Shown: piece after piece, positions 45,401 to 59,229 of the stretch
Numbering within the stretch: position 1 is the first letter of the stretch
How the letters are laid out: each line of letters starts with the position of its first letter
Source: Morinoia aosen
Lineage: Eukaryota; Arthropoda; Malacostraca; Amphipoda; Talitridae
Length of the DNA: 64,000 nucleotides
Direction of reading: 5' to 3'
Assembly: GCA_030386875.1 (NCBI GenBank)
Contig: CM059563.1
Coordinates: 32,774,139 to 32,838,138 of the forward strand
The notes under the pieces: model-generated
What the model was told of the DNA's origin: nothing
The model's input: only the letters and a program-made list of their open reading frames with translations
Databases searched by the model: none
Position numbers and translations under genes: made by a program

Positions 45401-47548
45401 GAATTGACGACTTTGCACATATTCAAATCTTTTTTTGCCGTGCATTGTCTGGGAAAGTTTCAAGTACGCACTCTCATGTCTCGATGACAATTAATATGCT
45501 GAATTCACACTTTAAATACAGATTGGAAAATTCTATCGACATCCGGCTGCTGATGCAGAGGTTTTAACACGGAGACAGTGTTTTCGATCTCTCAAGAAAT
45601 TAAATGCCTAGTCGGAATTCTGATCGGAATATCTGATCTTTATTGAGTCAGCATTCATTCTCTGAGAAAACTTAAATGATTATGCTGGACATTTAAATCA
45701 TTTGACTGAAAGTTTTAAGAATATTTACTTGTCATTAACTAAATAGTAACATTCGGTAGAGGATCACTCTGACACTAAAGGTGTTTCTCAATTTACATTA
45801 TTCAATCATTCATGTACTAAATTTTGCGCTTTAACCATGCTAGTCTTCTCGTATTTTTTCCAATTTCAGGTAGCACGGGTGCGAGCGGTAACACAACATC
45901 TTGTAACACGGTAACATGGTACATGTACATGGCAGAGCGCTTGTCAACAACTTAAGCTCCGCGCGCAGTACACCTATACTAACTAGGGATAATTCACCTT
46001 CGTGAAAGGGAAGGAGAACAACGGTGAACCATTGATACGGTGAACCATTGACTTTGAACGGTGAACCATTGATACGGTGAACCATTGACTTTACATACAA
46101 AAAAACTCAAGTTGAAAAGATGAATAGCATGTTTAATGAAAAAGAGTGTTTATTTCCTACGATGTTACTTTACCATGTTCGTAGTGTTGCCAACGTGGTT
46201 TAAGTATATTTAGAAACTTGAAAGTAGGTAATTATAAATTCAGTCGTTCAAAAATTATGACTTTGTTTACATTTCATTACGCTTACATTAGTGATTTTTC
46301 TTTTATTTTTGCAGGGTGCGAAACCCAATTTCCATATTTATACTTGATGTTTCAAACTAGCGTGTGTTTGATTTTACTACATGTTTTCTTATATCTTACT
46401 CCACGTTCTATATCATTATGTTACCGATATAATTAAGTTTTACGAGTCTACGGCACTCTTTTTATTCTGATTGGTTGTTTTACTAATAGTGGAAAAGTTC
46501 CGTTGTAATTTGTGCGATGTTTGGATATAAAATTATAACAATTAGTAAGAATAACTTTAATTAACGTCTATTCTGAAGTCTACGGAAACGCATACGACAA
46601 TTTGTAACCATTATCTAACATCAATATTTTCTTTTGGTGAAAACTTTAATGATTCTTTAATTTGATGTCCACCTAATTTCATTATCTTTTCTGAATCATT
46701 TTTCGTTACCTACGAGGTAATAGCGTTGTTCATTATAAAATTTTCCGAAATTGCCTTGCCGAAGAACTCGTGTTTTGCTCGGAGTTACTATAATCTCATA
46801 ATCCCTAGGTTTATTTTGTTTGCTTTGTTTAGTTATAATACTTATGTGTATGCGTGGCTTTATTAACGTCAAGTAGTGATGCTCAATGAATTTGGTGATA
46901 TCAGTAGGGGTAATTTTTGTGGTAACGTTTCTGAATAATCCATGTGATTACCTGATGTCTAAATTGTTTGTCATTTACGAAATTGTTGCGACATTGAAAA
47001 ATTGTTGCGACATTACACGTTTAATTGCGAGAGAAGCGAAATTATTCGTCGAAATTATTCCTTTTGACCATTGATGTGTATTGATGAGAATATTTGGCGT
47101 TTCATTTACTTCCCTTTGTCATGTATTGATGAGAATATCGGGCGTTTCATTTACATTGCTTTACCATGCTTTGTTGACGTTATTGTAAGTTATTTAGTTG
47201 GGCTGTTGTTTTTTGTGTAGCAGCTAGTGTTTTATTTCTTATCATGTTGAGGATAAAGGCATTATGTTATATCGCTTCAGCGCCTTTATACTCCCAGCTT
47301 GTGGTGCGGCTTGTGTTGACACTTCTTGAGCTAAGTACTGTTACTAAATTTGACCAAATTTATTCGTTTTGATCTTTTAAGGGTGAAGAAAAACGGTTCA
47401 ATTGTGTACCAGTGCATTTCCGAGTTAACAGAATTACCTTTGAGTATTACACGCATGTGAGGCGGATTTTGTGTTTGAAATTGAAATTTTTGTTTATATC
47501 CGCCCAAATATTATTTTTATTTATTTATAATTGAATACCTATTCGGTT
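42431..47548. other. 5-kb AT-rich stretch, no gene recognised
   Basis: No long reading frame or known domain. There is a possible promoter at 43059-43100 (CATAAAAG then GTCAG). A 41-base direct repeat at 44130-44170 and 44188-44228 (GGTAAACCCAGGTAGAGG core) and a tandem at 46020-46085 (CGGTGAACCATTGA core, period about 35) are also present. It might be the decayed interior of a plus-strand LTR element ending at the tract described next, but no pol remains. Confidence 0.45.
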
Positions 47549-47785
47549 AAAGGGGGGAGGTAATGTGCGAGCGAGCACGCCCCCCTACCCCTGTGCTCAG
47601 AGGTCTTATAAGCGGTGAGCTCTTTAGGGCCCGCGCATTTGGTTCGCGTCCCCACCTGTACTACATCGTCACCAATAAGCGTCGCAGTTAACCAGCGTGA
47701 TCTCTAACCTCTGCATGCATATGTGTGTGTATAAATTACCTAATGGGGCTAAGTATCTAACCCTCTAATTTCTAACTAATATACT
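47549..47785 (+). mobile_element. possible LTR edge with purine tract
   Basis: AAAGGGGGGAGGTAA is followed at once by TGTGCGAGCGAGCACG, i.e. a purine tract next to a TG-starting sequence, with TTATAAG about 45 bases in. This resembles the start of a 3' LTR of a plus-strand element. No matching LTR found upstream, so weak; likely an old fossil. Confidence 0.35.
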
Positions 47786-48069
47786 TGTCACGTCTTACAA
47801 GACGTGAAAAATTTAACAAAATTTTTCAGGCAACATTTTGCGGATCCGCGCTGGTTCGCAAGACTGACGCCAGCGTTCTATTTTGTTGAAGTGCGTGGGA
47901 GGAGCAGGTTCCCGGATAATTTCAAGTTTTGTGTCCTTTCGTGATGTGAATTTGTGTCAGAAATTTATTTAACTTGAACGTGTTCCCTTACTGGCTATAT
48001 TTGTCGATTGCCTTCACACAACTTGTGTTTTGATAGCGGTGAACAGCCGGCTTCTAGAGCATTCGAGGA
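47786..48069 (+). repeat. dispersed repeat E, copy 2, left part
   Basis: Begins TGTCACGTCTTACAAGACGT and runs to GAGCATTCGAGGA, where Gypsy element G2 interrupts it. The remainder of E2 resumes at 60599. Confidence 0.75.
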
Positions 48070-49057
48070 TGTATGACCTTTGGACTTCTCCCAAGTTGGG
48101 GAACTAATTGAGTTTGAATTTTAAGGGTGGAATAGCGAGGAATTTCTCAAGTAACTAGGAGGATGATATTATTACTTTAAGGGCCACCAGTGCTCGGGGT
48201 AGAGCACACTTAATTGATAACAAATGAATGAATGAATCTGACCCAGAAGGGGTTTCTGTTTAGGTAATTCGAGTTGCCTTCCTGGCATCTATTTTCTCAC
48301 TTGCACCATTGACCTCTGCAGGATAATGAAGGAACTGGATAATCTCGCCTCGTTTTTTATTTTTGACGACTCTGAGTGCTGTGACTACGGCAGCAGTATG
48401 GGGGGTCCACTTCTTGAGGAAGGAGATCCGGGTCCAGTGAGTAGCCGCACTTCAGCAGGTGCCTCGGCTCGAGGGAATCCGGGGTGGATCCCGGCGAGAG
48501 TGGATTTGTTAGTGTAATGTTCCTCAGGTGCGGTAACAGTTTGATTATATGAGTATATGAAGGAGGTAGTTATTTTCTGCTAGTGCCTTGAGGCTTGGGT
48601 GGTTGATTGGTAGCCGTGTGGCTTAGTTGAATTGATTGCCGTGTGGCTTAGTTGAATTGATTGCCGTGTGGCTTAGTTGAATTGATTGCCGAGGGGTGAC
48701 CAGAGTTTTGAGGGATGTTGATTGAATGTTGGAGGTGATTGTTTGTGTGTCGGCCTCCCAGGATCTTCAGAGAAAACAACGCGATGCACACACTTTCAAT
48801 GACTTGGTACGAGTGGCGCTAGTGCGAGTGAAAATGTTGCCGACACAGCGTCATGGAAGGTTTCGTTACAACGCAAAAATGATTTCTTAGAGAATGAATT
48901 TTTCAGTACACAATTTTAATAGAATTGAGGATAGAAGTTAATTAATTCCGTAATGAAATTTTATTCTAATGGTTGGATTTATTTTACTGAATTTTTAAAT
49001 GATCATTTTGAGAATTTCCGAAATTTATACTGAGTTGCGTGCCGAAGGTTCGCTACA
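48070..49057 (-). repeat. G2 3' LTR
   Basis: 988 bases, TGTATGA...CTACA on the plus strand. It contains three tandem units of GGCTTAGTTGAATTGATTGC type (48620-48690). The 63-residue plus-strand frame at 48326-48517 recurs exactly in the other LTR and is not treated as a gene. Confidence 0.88.
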
Positions 49058-51945
49058 GCTACCCTCCCCCCAAAGGAGACCGAAAGGTCTGGGAGCGGCG
49101 AAACCGATTCCCGACAATTACGCGAAAAGATAACAGAGTGCGAAGGAATTTCAAAGAGACGTGACAGCCAAAGAAATTTAGGGGAGAAGGACAGAACAGA
49201 GTTAACCACCCTACAACTGCGCGTAACGAGCTGGCGGACGAAGGGGTCTGCCAGACCTGCTACAATGCTCGGGGGCTGTAGGAGGAATAAGCTTGGGGGC
49301 TGTGAAAGTTGACGTTCGGATCCCCAACTGGGACAATGACAGAGTATCTGGGGGATGCCCGTGATGGGGGGTTAAAGTAGTAGAAGCACTATCCGAGGTG
49401 GAGGCACCCGAATTCCTAGTTTCCAACGGCGTTCTTTGAACGGTATACGGGGGAACTATGAACTCGTTACACTCCATAGTGGGAGGAAGGGTCTTAGCCC
49501 AAGCGGACAGGTGCAACCCAGGAGGCTCGACAGGTGTTGACCTGGGGCTGATTTGTAGCCTGGGTTGTTGTGGTTCATGAGAGTGTGTGGGGGTGTCGTC
49601 CGGAAGGGACAAAAATGCCGCCTTGAGGCGATCTATGCTGACGCTGTCGCTCTTGGTACCCCTTTCGATCATGAAATATTTGGGGGACCTTTTGAGGACC
49701 CTGAAGGGGCCATCATAGGGGCGTCGCAGAGGGGTCTTTACCCCGTCTACCCGGACGTAAACGTGGGTGCAACTCTGTAAGCAAGGGTCTAAACTTTCAG
49801 ATGGTGAAGGGAGGCGAGGTGGTATGTAAACTACTTCGCTCATGACGCGCTTTAGGCGTGCTGCGTAATCGGCGATTTGGCTGGGGGAATCATCGGTTTG
49901 GTACGTGGGATCGATAACATCGCCAGGCAATCGTAATGATTGCCCGTAAAGTAGTTCAGAGGACGTGCACTTTTGATCCTGACGAAACAGGTTCCTCAGA
50001 GTAAGTAATACTATCGGTAGCCTGTCGACCCAATCGTGGTGACATTTTAAGCAGCGTAATGCCGCTTTGAGGTCCCGGTGGACCCTCTCAATGAGTCCGT
50101 TCGATTGGGGGTGATACGCCGTTGTTGAGATGTTCGCGCACCCTAAGATTTTGGAGATCTCTAACCACAAGGCGGAAGTGAATTGAACCCCACGATCATG
50201 CGTTATGCTCAAAGGGACTCCGAACCGGGATATCCACGTTTCGACAAAAGTGCGTGCTACAGTTTCTGCAGTTATGTTAGCGATGGGGACAGCCTCGACC
50301 CAGCGGGAGAAGCGATCGATCATGGTTAGTAAGTAACTATACCCACGAGAATTAGGTAGGGGGCCTACCAGATCTATGTTGACTGCATCAAATTTGCAGC
50401 CGGTAAATGCACAAGGGTGAATCGCGGCTTTGTTGTGCCGAGTGACTTTGCTTGCTTGGCAATCTGGGCAATGACGAACGAACTCTCTTATAGCCCTACG
50501 CATCCCGGGCCAGACAAAACGATCTGCGATTAGGCGGAAAGTTCTATCCGTCCCAGGATGCGACAAGTTATGGTAATGCTTAATGGCGGGCAAACGCAAG
50601 TTGCTAGGCAGGTAATAACGGTTCGGCCGATCAGCGTCACAGTAAACGCCTTCTCTGAGTGAGAGTTTTAAGGAGGAGTCGGGGCACTCAATTAAGTTAT
50701 GGATTTCCAAGTCGCACTGCTGCGCACGAATGACATCGGCTAGCGAAATCGCTTGTACTGAGGGTCGGAACTCGGGTGCTGACGGGTTTAGTACCGCGCT
50801 GTACACACGCGATAAGCAATCAGCAACCGTATTTTCCTCGCCTTTGATGTGCCTGATGTCACTCGTGAACTGCGCGATAAAACTCAAATGCCGGCTTTCC
50901 CTAGGGGAATGGCGATCGGGAGGCATTCGGATTGCGTTGAGTATAGGCTTGTGGTCAGTAAAGATTATGAATTGACGGGCTTCAAGGGTGTAGCGAAAGT
51001 GCTTTACCGCTAAGTAAATGGCCAGAAGCTCTCTCCCGAACGTGCTGTAGCGTTGTTCGGTTGGAGAGAGCTTGCGGCTGAAGAACGCCAACGGCGAAGT
51101 GACATTATTTACTGATTGTTGCAAGACAGCACCGACCGCCATACTCGACGCATCCACTAGCAGGCTGAGAGCTGCCTCAGGGTGTGGGTAAGCCAGTTCT
51201 GTAGCAGTAGCGAGTCTCTCTTTGATGAGCTCGAACGCTCTCTCTGCCTCCCCCAGTCCACTCGACCGTAACGGGTTTGCCTCTCTTTTTAGGTTTAATC
51301 AGGGAGGTGAGCGGGGCAAGGGTCTCTGCACAGTTCCTCAGGAATCGGTGGTAAAAATTAACCGATCCCAAGAACCTGCGCAACTGTCTTTGGGTAGTTG
51401 GTCTAGGAAAGTCCCGTAAGGCTGCCACTCTTTCGGGAAGCGGCTTAATTCCCCTCTCGCTAATGTGGTGACCCAAGAAGGTCAATTCCTTCTCTCCCAA
51501 CACACACTTCTCTGGATTGATTAGTAGTGAGTGCGACGCTAGTCGTTTGCAAAGCTCTCTCAGATGATGTACATGTTCCTCAGGCGTCCCCGAGGCCACT
51601 AGCACATCGTCAAGATAACAGTACAAAAAGGGTAAGTCAGAAAGGACTTCCGTCATGTGACGCTGAAAGGTCTGAGGAGCATTACGCAGGCCATATGGCA
51701 TGCGAAGATACTCGAACAGACCAAACGGCGTGCACACAGCGGTCTTTTTAATAGAACTCTCGTGCATCGGAATCTGCTGGAAGGCGCGTTTGAGATCGAT
51801 TTTAGAGAAGATTTTTGCCCCTGCGAGATTGGCAGTGAAGTCCTGCAGTAGGGGAATGGGGAATCTATCTGGTGTGGTGACTGCGTTAAGCATCCTATAA
51901 TCCCCGCAGATCCGCGTCTCACCATTAGCTTTAGGCACTAAGATC

Positions 51946-53167
51946 TGAGGCTAGTTCTAATGCGGAGGTTTCGTTTAGAACTGCCCACGATTCGATTATA
52001 ATTATTCGTGTAGCAACTAGTAAGGGATAAAGACTAGTCGCACGGGTAAATATTTATTTTAGGCCCACAGAATTATTCAGGAGAACAGACTGGGGGAACT
52101 TCGCAACGTACTGTAATCCGAATAGTAATAGAATATTATAATGGTGTTAGGATTCTAAGTACGGTTAATTACGACGAGCTTGAATAACGAATAATCACTT
52201 GATCAAAAGAGGTAAAGGTAGGGGAGGTAACTGTGTTTTGTAGATCCTGCAATTACACAAATAAAACAAAGGTTAGCATGGCGGTATGAGGATCTCGAAA
52301 TTACATAATGACATCGGGTAAAAATGACATATAAATTATTCAATTACCAACCTATATTTTCTACTATCAGATTGTAATTTGAATATCAAATTAGTTAATC
52401 CTCACGACTCGAAATTCCCTAACCGTGGGCACAATCCCCACTAGAAACTAAGTGATACTTTAAACTAACTTCTAAGCTCTCACTCCTAAAGTCCCGAATG
52501 ACGAACTGCGTTAAAACACTTCCAACTTAACGACCGGGTCTTTTCAAAGTTACCGGGCCGCTACGTAACCGCCTCCATGACGGCACGCTCCGGCCAGTCA
52601 CACGTCACTCTACTTAAGGCGTAAATTCTAGTCTCACTTTCTACTTCACATGATCTTACAAAACTCATCAATATCTAATAAACCTTATTAAGTTATTACA
52701 AGACACATTACAATATTACGAACCGCACGGAAGGCATCCAAATGATATTTATTTGCTACTCACGAGCCGGCTAGCTCGCTTCCTTTACTTATTAAATCAC
52801 ATTTCCCCAAAATTAGTTTTATCAATTACATCACAAAATAAACCTCCTGTTCACGTCTATTACATCTTAACTTTTAAAGCACGAAAATTGTCACTTCGAG
52901 AATAGCGAGACTCACCAGGTTGATCAGAGCACTTGTTTACACTATGAAGTTTAGCGGAGGAATGGGCTGCTGAGCAGCGAACCCTGCTTGAAGAGCGTGA
53001 ATGTTGCCATAAAGTGGCACTGAACTCGTCTCGTGAGACGGTGTAGATTTTATCTATTTTAATATTTATTTATCTTTTAAAAAAAAGACTTTTAAAGGTA
53101 CAAAATTACTTTTAATATTAAATTCTAAATTTGTATTAAGTATTCAGTAATTTTTCCGGGCACCACA
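51946..53167 (-). repeat. G1 3' LTR
   Basis: 1,222-base LTR, partner of 57879-59100. It contains a region of short AT-rich blocks and no internal reading frame of note. Confidence 0.93.
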
Positions 53168-53196
53168 GCACTACCCCGGCCAGACGCGGAGCGCCC

Positions 53197-56100
53197 TCAG
53201 ACACCAAAATAGTGGTAGTCCGCTGAGGGTTTGAAACGAACGGTACGACCCGATCTAGTGCGAGGAGGAGGTAGCGAGGGTGCTGAAATGACCTCAGGAC
53301 AGCGCGGAGAAGGCTGAGGAGGAGGAGGTTCAGGAGGAGTCGGAGATGAGGGTGTAGAAGAGGGTTTAGAAGAGGTAGGGGTACGACTATAGGCGGGTTT
53401 CAAACGATCAATCGATACGTTTGAATCACCCTGAGGAAGTTTAAGCTTAAAAAATTTTGGGTTACGTTCTAGGACTTCGTAAGGACCTGAATAAGGGGCT
53501 TCTAAGCTCCTTTTGATCCGGTCGACTCGCAACCAAACTTTTTCGCAATTCTGCAAGTCAACGGGCACGAAAACAGGTGGTGAATCATGGCACGAGCCTT
53601 CGGAAAGGCGTCGGAAATCGAACTTATGCATTTCGTTGACGAAGGTTTGGATAACGTCCGAAGAAAATGTTCTAGGCCTTGTATCGGCAACTAAAGGTTG
53701 AGGACAGAGCATATAGGCGCCAGTCACGGCGGTGAAAGGAGAAAAACCAGAAGAATTTGGAGTCATGTGCAAGCCTAGCAGAACGATAGGAAGGGAGAAA
53801 TACCAATTTTCTCTACGGGCCATAATGGCAGCTTTAAGAGTTCGGTGCAATCTTTCAACTAGGCCATTGGACTGCGGCCTGTAGCTGCACGTGCGAACAT
53901 GGTGAAAACCTAGGAGGTTCGCTAATTCACTGAAAAGTTCTCCCTCAAACTGTGCACCTCTGTCGGTCACCACTTCCAACGGGACACCAAAGCGTGATAT
54001 CCATCCGGATACGAAGGCAATGGCGACCGAGGAGGCAGTGGTATCAACCAGAGGAACAGCTTCGCACCATCTAGTAGCGCGATCAATGCAAGTCAATAGG
54101 TACTTGAAGGGTAAAGAAGTTGTAGAAGTAGGTAAGGAAGCAGGAGGAAGAGGGCCCACAATGTCGATATGGACAGTGTGGAAACGATCAGATTGCGGAG
54201 CGATAGGGCTAACAGGAGATTTGGTGTGTTTATGCACCTTTGCCTGCTGACAATTTTCACAATATCGGACGAAACGATGGACATCTTTGTCCAAATTTGG
54301 CCAGAAAAACCGGGCTTTGACATTTTTGGCAGTATTTTTATAGCCCGGATGTGCGAGATTGTGCAAGAACGCCATGATCTGCTCGCGACAAGCGAGGGGA
54401 ACATAGGGTCGAGGACAATCGGTAGAGGAATCGCACCATAGTTTAAGATCAGGGGCGATATCGAAGGGTGTCAGCCTTTCTTTCAAAACACTCGTTTCAG
54501 GGTCGTCGGCTTGGGCTATAGCCAGCTTTTTGAGATCGAAAATGTCCACTGATGTCACGCAAACGGGGCGCGACAAGCAGTCTGCTACCACGTTCAGATC
54601 GCCTTTAATATACTCTATTGATGTCTCGTATTCCGACAGGAAAGACAATTGTCTTTGCTGCCTATCTGATTTAGCAAGAGTTTTGGAGTAAAAAGCCGAC
54701 ACGAGTGGCTTGTGATCAGTGAACAATGTCACTGAGTGGCCGTCAACGAGTGATTTGAAATGCAGCACCGCTAGGAATGCGGCAAGTAACTCACGATCGT
54801 ACGTCGAGTACGTCTTTTGAACATCGGAAAGTTTCTTAGAAAAGAAAGCGACAGGTGCAGGTTGGGAGTCAATCAGTTGGTACAGTGCTGCTCCAACGGC
54901 GAAGTTAGAACTATCGGAAACAAGATGATATTCAGAAGCATCAGGAGAAGGAAAATGAAGAGTTGGACAGTCGGCGAGAGCCTGTTTTAGGTCACTAAAA
55001 GATTGCTCTGCTGCCTCAGTCCAAGGCAATTGTTTAGTTGACGGATAGTTACGCAAGAGTTCGGTTAGACCGAGAGCTTTGGTGGCAAAAGAAGGGATCA
55101 TGGGGCGAAAAAAATTAAGCATGCCCATAAAACGTCGTAAGTCTCGAGAACATTGAGGACGGGCGCAGTCGGCAATCGCAGCCACTCTGTCAGCGGGAGG
55201 TCGTATGCCGTCCGCGCTCACCTCATAGCCAAGGAAGGTCAGTTTAGATTGGAAGAAACTGCACTTGTCAATCGACAGTCGCAATTTATGTTGAGCGAGA
55301 AGGGAAAGAACAGTGGACACATCATTTAAGTGCTCTTCCTCGGTTTCGGAGGCAATGAGAATATCGTCCAAATAGACGATGACGTTTTTTACGTTAACGA
55401 ATAGGGCATCTATGTACCTCTGAAACGTCGGTCCTGCATTCTTTAGTCCAAAAGGCATGTACAAAAATTCATACAAGCCAAATGGAGTCGTTACAGCAGT
55501 TTTAGGGATAGATGCAGGAGCAACAGGAATTTGAAGGTAGGCGCGCTCTAGATCGAGCTTAGAAAAGATTTTTTTTGAGTGCAGGGACATTGTCAGAGAG
55601 CGAAGGTGAGGAATAGGGTATCTATCACATACAGTGAGAGAGTTAAGTACACGGTAATCTCCACAAGGTCTCCATTTACCAGGTTCCTTCTTTGGAACGA
55701 GGTGCAACGGCGATGCCCAAGGAGAATTGGACCTTCTAATGATGCCTGCGTTCAACAGAAATTCAAATTCCTTTCGAGCGGCTTCAAGTTTAGAACCCGT
55801 TAACGGTCGTGGCTTGAAGTGAACGGGGGAGCAAGAACCAGTATCAATTGAGTGCTGCACGGGGCAGTCGGTTGATGCATCGTTTGACCCGAGTCGTAAA
55901 GGAGAGGTCAAAATCGGGTGGTCGGCCAAGATTTTGCGTACCCGGGGATCTAGTTGGGTCAAATCAGCGGAGTACGCGGTTAAGGAATCCTTCGAAAAAT
56001 TAAGGGGAATTTTCCTACCTGTCAAGGTATCTATTAGATTACTGTTCTGGCAGTCAACAAGTATCGAGTGCGCGGCCAAGAAATCAATTCCTAGGATCGG

Positions 56101-56364
56101 CTGAACTACCTCCGCAATGACGAATGTCCATTGCAAAGATCTTCCCAGCCCTTTAATGTCCACTACAAGATCGGCCTCGCCTCTGCAATTAATTCTTTCC
56201 CCTGACGCTGTAGAGAGTGTTACTGCAGTGGGACGTAGGTATCCTACCTCACAGGCGGGTGGTAAAATGCTAATCCCCGCCCCTGTATCGATGAGCAGAT
56301 TAACCTCACTGCGACCTATACGTGAGCTTACTGAAAGCGGTCGTCCGACGGTCACAGCTTGCAC
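53197..56364 (-). CDS. G1 pol polyprotein
   Basis: 1,055-residue frame. Domain order follows Ty3/Gypsy: aspartic protease near the N-terminus (DTGAG at about residue 27), reverse transcriptase ([10 protein letters not shown] block at about residue 330), RNase H (after [14 protein letters not shown]), the integrase zinc-binding and catalytic core, and a proline-rich C-terminal tail. It begins 12 bases after gag ends, in a different frame, as is usual where the family uses a frameshift or restart to make pol. Part of the element described above. Confidence 0.93.
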   Translation of the reverse strand: MQAVTVGRPLSVSSRIGRSEVNLLIDTGAGISILPPACEVGYLRPTAVTLSTASGERINCRGEADLVVDIKGLGRSLQWTFVIAEVVQPILGIDFLAAHSILVDCQNSNLIDTLTGRKIPLNFSKDSLTAYSADLTQLDPRVRKILADHPILTSPLRLGSNDASTDCPVQHSIDTGSCSPVHFKPRPLTGSKLEAARKEFEFLLNAGIIRRSNSPWASPLHLVPKKEPGKWRPCGDYRVLNSLTVCDRYPIPHLRSLTMSLHSKKIFSKLDLERAYLQIPVAPASIPKTAVTTPFGLYEFLYMPFGLKNAGPTFQRYIDALFVNVKNVIVYLDDILIASETEEEHLNDVSTVLSLLAQHKLRLSIDKCSFFQSKLTFLGYEVSADGIRPPADRVAAIADCARPQCSRDLRRFMGMLNFFRPMIPSFATKALGLTELLRNYPSTKQLPWTEAAEQSFSDLKQALADCPTLHFPSPDASEYHLVSDSSNFAVGAALYQLIDSQPAPVAFFSKKLSDVQKTYSTYDRELLAAFLAVLHFKSLVDGHSVTLFTDHKPLVSAFYSKTLAKSDRQQRQLSFLSEYETSIEYIKGDLNVVADCLSRPVCVTSVDIFDLKKLAIAQADDPETSVLKERLTPFDIAPDLKLWCDSSTDCPRPYVPLACREQIMAFLHNLAHPGYKNTAKNVKARFFWPNLDKDVHRFVRYCENCQQAKVHKHTKSPVSPIAPQSDRFHTVHIDIVGPLPPASLPTSTTSLPFKYLLTCIDRATRWCEAVPLVDTTASSVAIAFVSGWISRFGVPLEVVTDRGAQFEGELFSELANLLGFHHVRTCSYRPQSNGLVERLHRTLKAAIMARRENWYFSLPIVLLGLHMTPNSSGFSPFTAVTGAYMLCPQPLVADTRPRTFSSDVIQTFVNEMHKFDFRRLSEGSCHDSPPVFVPVDLQNCEKVWLRVDRIKRSLEAPYSGPYEVLERNPKFFKLKLPQGDSNVSIDRLKPAYSRTPTSSKPSSTPSSPTPPEPPPPQPSPRCPEVISAPSLPPPRTRSGRTVRFKPSADYHYFGV

Positions 56365-56375
56365 AGACGACCGAT

Positions 56376-57248
56376 CTAGTTTTCCGACCTACGGAACGGG
56401 CTAGCAGGTCTAGCGGGGGAGGAGGCTCTACTTGCGGGTCGAGAGACCGGCAAACCGGGTTTGTAATTAGAGCACCAGCGCCGGCATGATCTACCTTCAT
56501 CCCCATAGTAAAGGTGTGCTCTACAGACCCTAGGACGCTGGTTTGAACGAAAAGCTCTGACACCTATTGGTATGTTAGGGCTATTGTATTGCCCCGCTCT
56601 CTCCTCGTTTGCGTTCCGGGCGTTACTTCGGTAATTCGTGTGTGCTCCCGCGTCAGGTGCCCTTTCTCGAAAAATTGGGTCCACAGCAGCTATCTGATGT
56701 TTCGGCAAATATTCCATATAGGTTTCTGCAATGGACGCCATAGTGTCCAAGTCGTGCTCCTGGCGCGCGGCTATCCAGGGGCGTATGGCTTCAGGCAAAC
56801 TGCTCACGAACTTGAGTCGGAGGAAATCCTCCGACAGGCCTAAGTTGCTTTCAGCGGCTAAAGTGCGTAGCTTTGATAGAAATTCCCTAGGTCTGTCATG
56901 GCAATACAACCCCTTCTGTGAAAGGAGCTCATCAAAGAGTTCCTTTTCGGATCGGGAGTACCGTGCGCGCACAAACTCTTTTAACCCCTCATAATCAGCT
57001 GCCTCTATGAGCGTTTGTGGTATATGACGAGCTATGCGGCTACTCAACGCGCCTAATGCGTGGTGGAACTTTAACGATGAGCGACGCACCCCGGCGACAA
57101 TAAACTGGCTTTCGAGAATGTTGAAAAACATGTGAGGATAAGCCTCATCAAAGTCGGGGGGACGTACCAATGCCGCGTTTGTGGGAATGTGCGACTCATT
57201 GTCGTCTACAGTTTCTTGACCGTTACTGTTTGGTGGTGGGGGCTCCAT
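56376..57248 (-). CDS. G1 gag-like protein
   Basis: 290-residue frame between the 5' leader and pol. The middle part ([19 protein letters not shown]) is typical of Gypsy gag capsid-like regions. The C-terminus has a cysteine/histidine cluster ([18 protein letters not shown]) and an arginine/serine/proline-rich end. Structural protein of the element's particle by family analogy. The leader (57249-57878) between gag and the 5' LTR is A-rich and has no gene. Confidence 0.88.
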   Translation of the reverse strand: MEPPPPNSNGQETVDDNESHIPTNAALVRPPDFDEAYPHMFFNILESQFIVAGVRRSSLKFHHALGALSSRIARHIPQTLIEAADYEGLKEFVRARYSRSEKELFDELLSQKGLYCHDRPREFLSKLRTLAAESNLGLSEDFLRLKFVSSLPEAIRPWIAARQEHDLDTMASIAETYMEYLPKHQIAAVDPIFRERAPDAGAHTNYRSNARNANEERAGQYNSPNIPIGVRAFRSNQRPRVCRAHLYYGDEGRSCRRWCSNYKPGLPVSRPASRASSPARPASPFRRSEN

Positions 57249-57878
57249 TTCTTTGCTCCCCCAATGAAAATAGGAAAAGTAGAAATATATATAGCGAAAG
57301 AATTTGAAAAATTGAAATAAATGCGATGCGTAAATACAGGAAGCGTCGAAAATAGGATACGCTCGTGGAAAAGGAAAAAAAAATAAAATAATGTGAAATA
57401 TAATAGTTATAGCGATAGCAGTTGGAGGAAAATGTAGTGCGGGAAATAGAGAAAACGTCGCAATAGGGGAAACTCGTTGGAAAAAGCAATCAAAAAAAAA
57501 AAAAAAAAGAATAGGAAATATAGAAAAGAGCTCGCTTGCGAAATATACTATGGTGCACCGGAATGGACTCTCTACTTATGCAATGAAAAGCAATTCAATA
57601 CAACACAAAATATTCAAAAAAAAAAAAATAAAAAATAAAAATATGTGCTCGATCACTGGTGAATTCGCTACTCACGATATTTTTGCAGTCTTCGGCTTTT
57701 GTATGCCACTGCGGTCTTCTTTCTTGGTCCTTGGTGTCGGCGTCCAACCGGCGGCTTCAGCGGCTGGGGTTTGTTACCTCCCCTGAACCATTATAGTGTG
57801 CTTCCTTTGTTTAGTATGGATGATGTGTAATTGTAAAGAAGGAGGGTGTATTTATATTTATCACGATTGGGTCACCAA

Positions 57879-59100
57879 TGAGGCTAGTTCTAATGCGGAG
57901 GTTTCGTTTAGAACTGCCCACGATTCGATTATAATTATTCGTGTAGCAACTAGTAAGGGATAAAGACTAGTCGCACGGGTAAATATTTATTTTAGGCCCA
58001 CAGAATTATTCAGGAGAACAGACTGGGGGAACTTCGCAACGTACTGTAATCCGAATAGTAATAGAATATTATAATGGTGTTAGGATTCTAAGTACGGTTA
58101 ATTACGACGAGCTTGAATAACGAATAATCACTTGATCAAAAGAGGTAAAGGTAGGGGAGGTAACTGTGTTTTGTAGATCCTGCAATTACACAAATAAAAC
58201 AAAGGTTAGCATGGCGATATGAGGATCTCGAAATTACATAATGACATCGGGTAAAAATGACATATAAATTATTCAATTACCAACCTATATTTTCTACTAT
58301 CAGATTGTAATTTGAATATCAAATTAGTTAATCCTCACGACTCGAAATTCCCTAATCGTGGGCACAATCCCCACTAGAAACTAAGTGATACTTTAAACTA
58401 ACTTCTAAGCTCTCACTCCTAAAGTCCCGAATGACGAACTGCGTTAAAACACTTCCAACTTAACGACCGGGTCTTTTCAAAGTTACCGGGCCGCTACGTA
58501 ACCGCCTCCATGACGGCACGCTCCGGCCGGTCACACGTCACTCTACTTAAGGCGTAAATTCTAGTCTCACTTTCTACTTCACATGATCTTACAAAACTCA
58601 TCAATATCTAATAAACCTTATTAAGTTATTACAAGACACATTACAATATTACGAACCGCACGGAAGGCATCCAAATGATATTTATTTGCTACTCACGAGC
58701 CGGCTAGCTCGCTTCCTTTACTTATTAAATCACATTTCCCCAAAATTAGTTTTATCAATTACATCACAAAATAAACCTCCTGTTCACGTCTATTACATCT
58801 TAACTTTTAAAACACGAAAATTGTCACTTCGAGAATAGCGAGACTCACCAGGTTGATCAGAGCACTTGTTTACACTATGAAGTTTAGCGGAGGAATGGGC
58901 TGCTGAGCAGCGAACCCTGCTTGAAGAGCGTGAATGTTGCCATAAAGTGGCACTGAACTCGTCTCATGAGACGGTGTAGATTTTATCTATTTTAATATTT
59001 ATTTATCTTTTAAATAAAAGACTTTTAAAGGTATAAAATTACTTTTAATATTAAATTCTAAATTTGTATTAAGTATTCAGTAATTTTTCCGGGCACCACA
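57879..59100 (-). repeat. G1 5' LTR
   Basis: 1,222-base LTR, near-identical to 51946-53167. Its outer end abuts the GATC duplication and the continuation of the G2 pol. Confidence 0.93.
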
Positions 59101-59229
59101 GATCAAAGGACTAGACCAGGGACTTTTTGAGATACGAACTGTCCCATCAGCTATCATCCGCTGGAATTCAGACTTTACCTCCTGCAATCGGTCTGGGGGA
59201 AGACGCCTTACTTTAGCGTGAACGGGCGG

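Larger units (their letters stand above)
51946..59100 (-). mobile_element. Gypsy element G1, looks whole
   Basis: 7,155-base Ty3/Gypsy LTR retrotransposon inserted into the pol of G2. Target duplication GATC (51942-51945 and 59101-59104). Both LTRs are 1,222 bases, TGAGG...CACCACA on the plus strand. A primer-binding-site position directly inside the 5' LTR reads TTGGTGACCC on the minus strand. Gag (57248-56376) and pol (56364-53197) frames follow in order; no env seen. The LTRs differ at about seven positions by eye (about 0.6%), implying an insertion probably under about a million years old at common insect rates. Several G1-like pol scraps elsewhere in the window show the family has been active before. 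Confidence 0.95.

Noticed and set aside
48326-48517. Identical 63-residue frames at 48326-48517 and 59867-60058, at first a possible conserved gene pair
   Set aside because: Both lie in the two LTRs of G2, which are near-identical anyway; antisense to the element and without a known motif.
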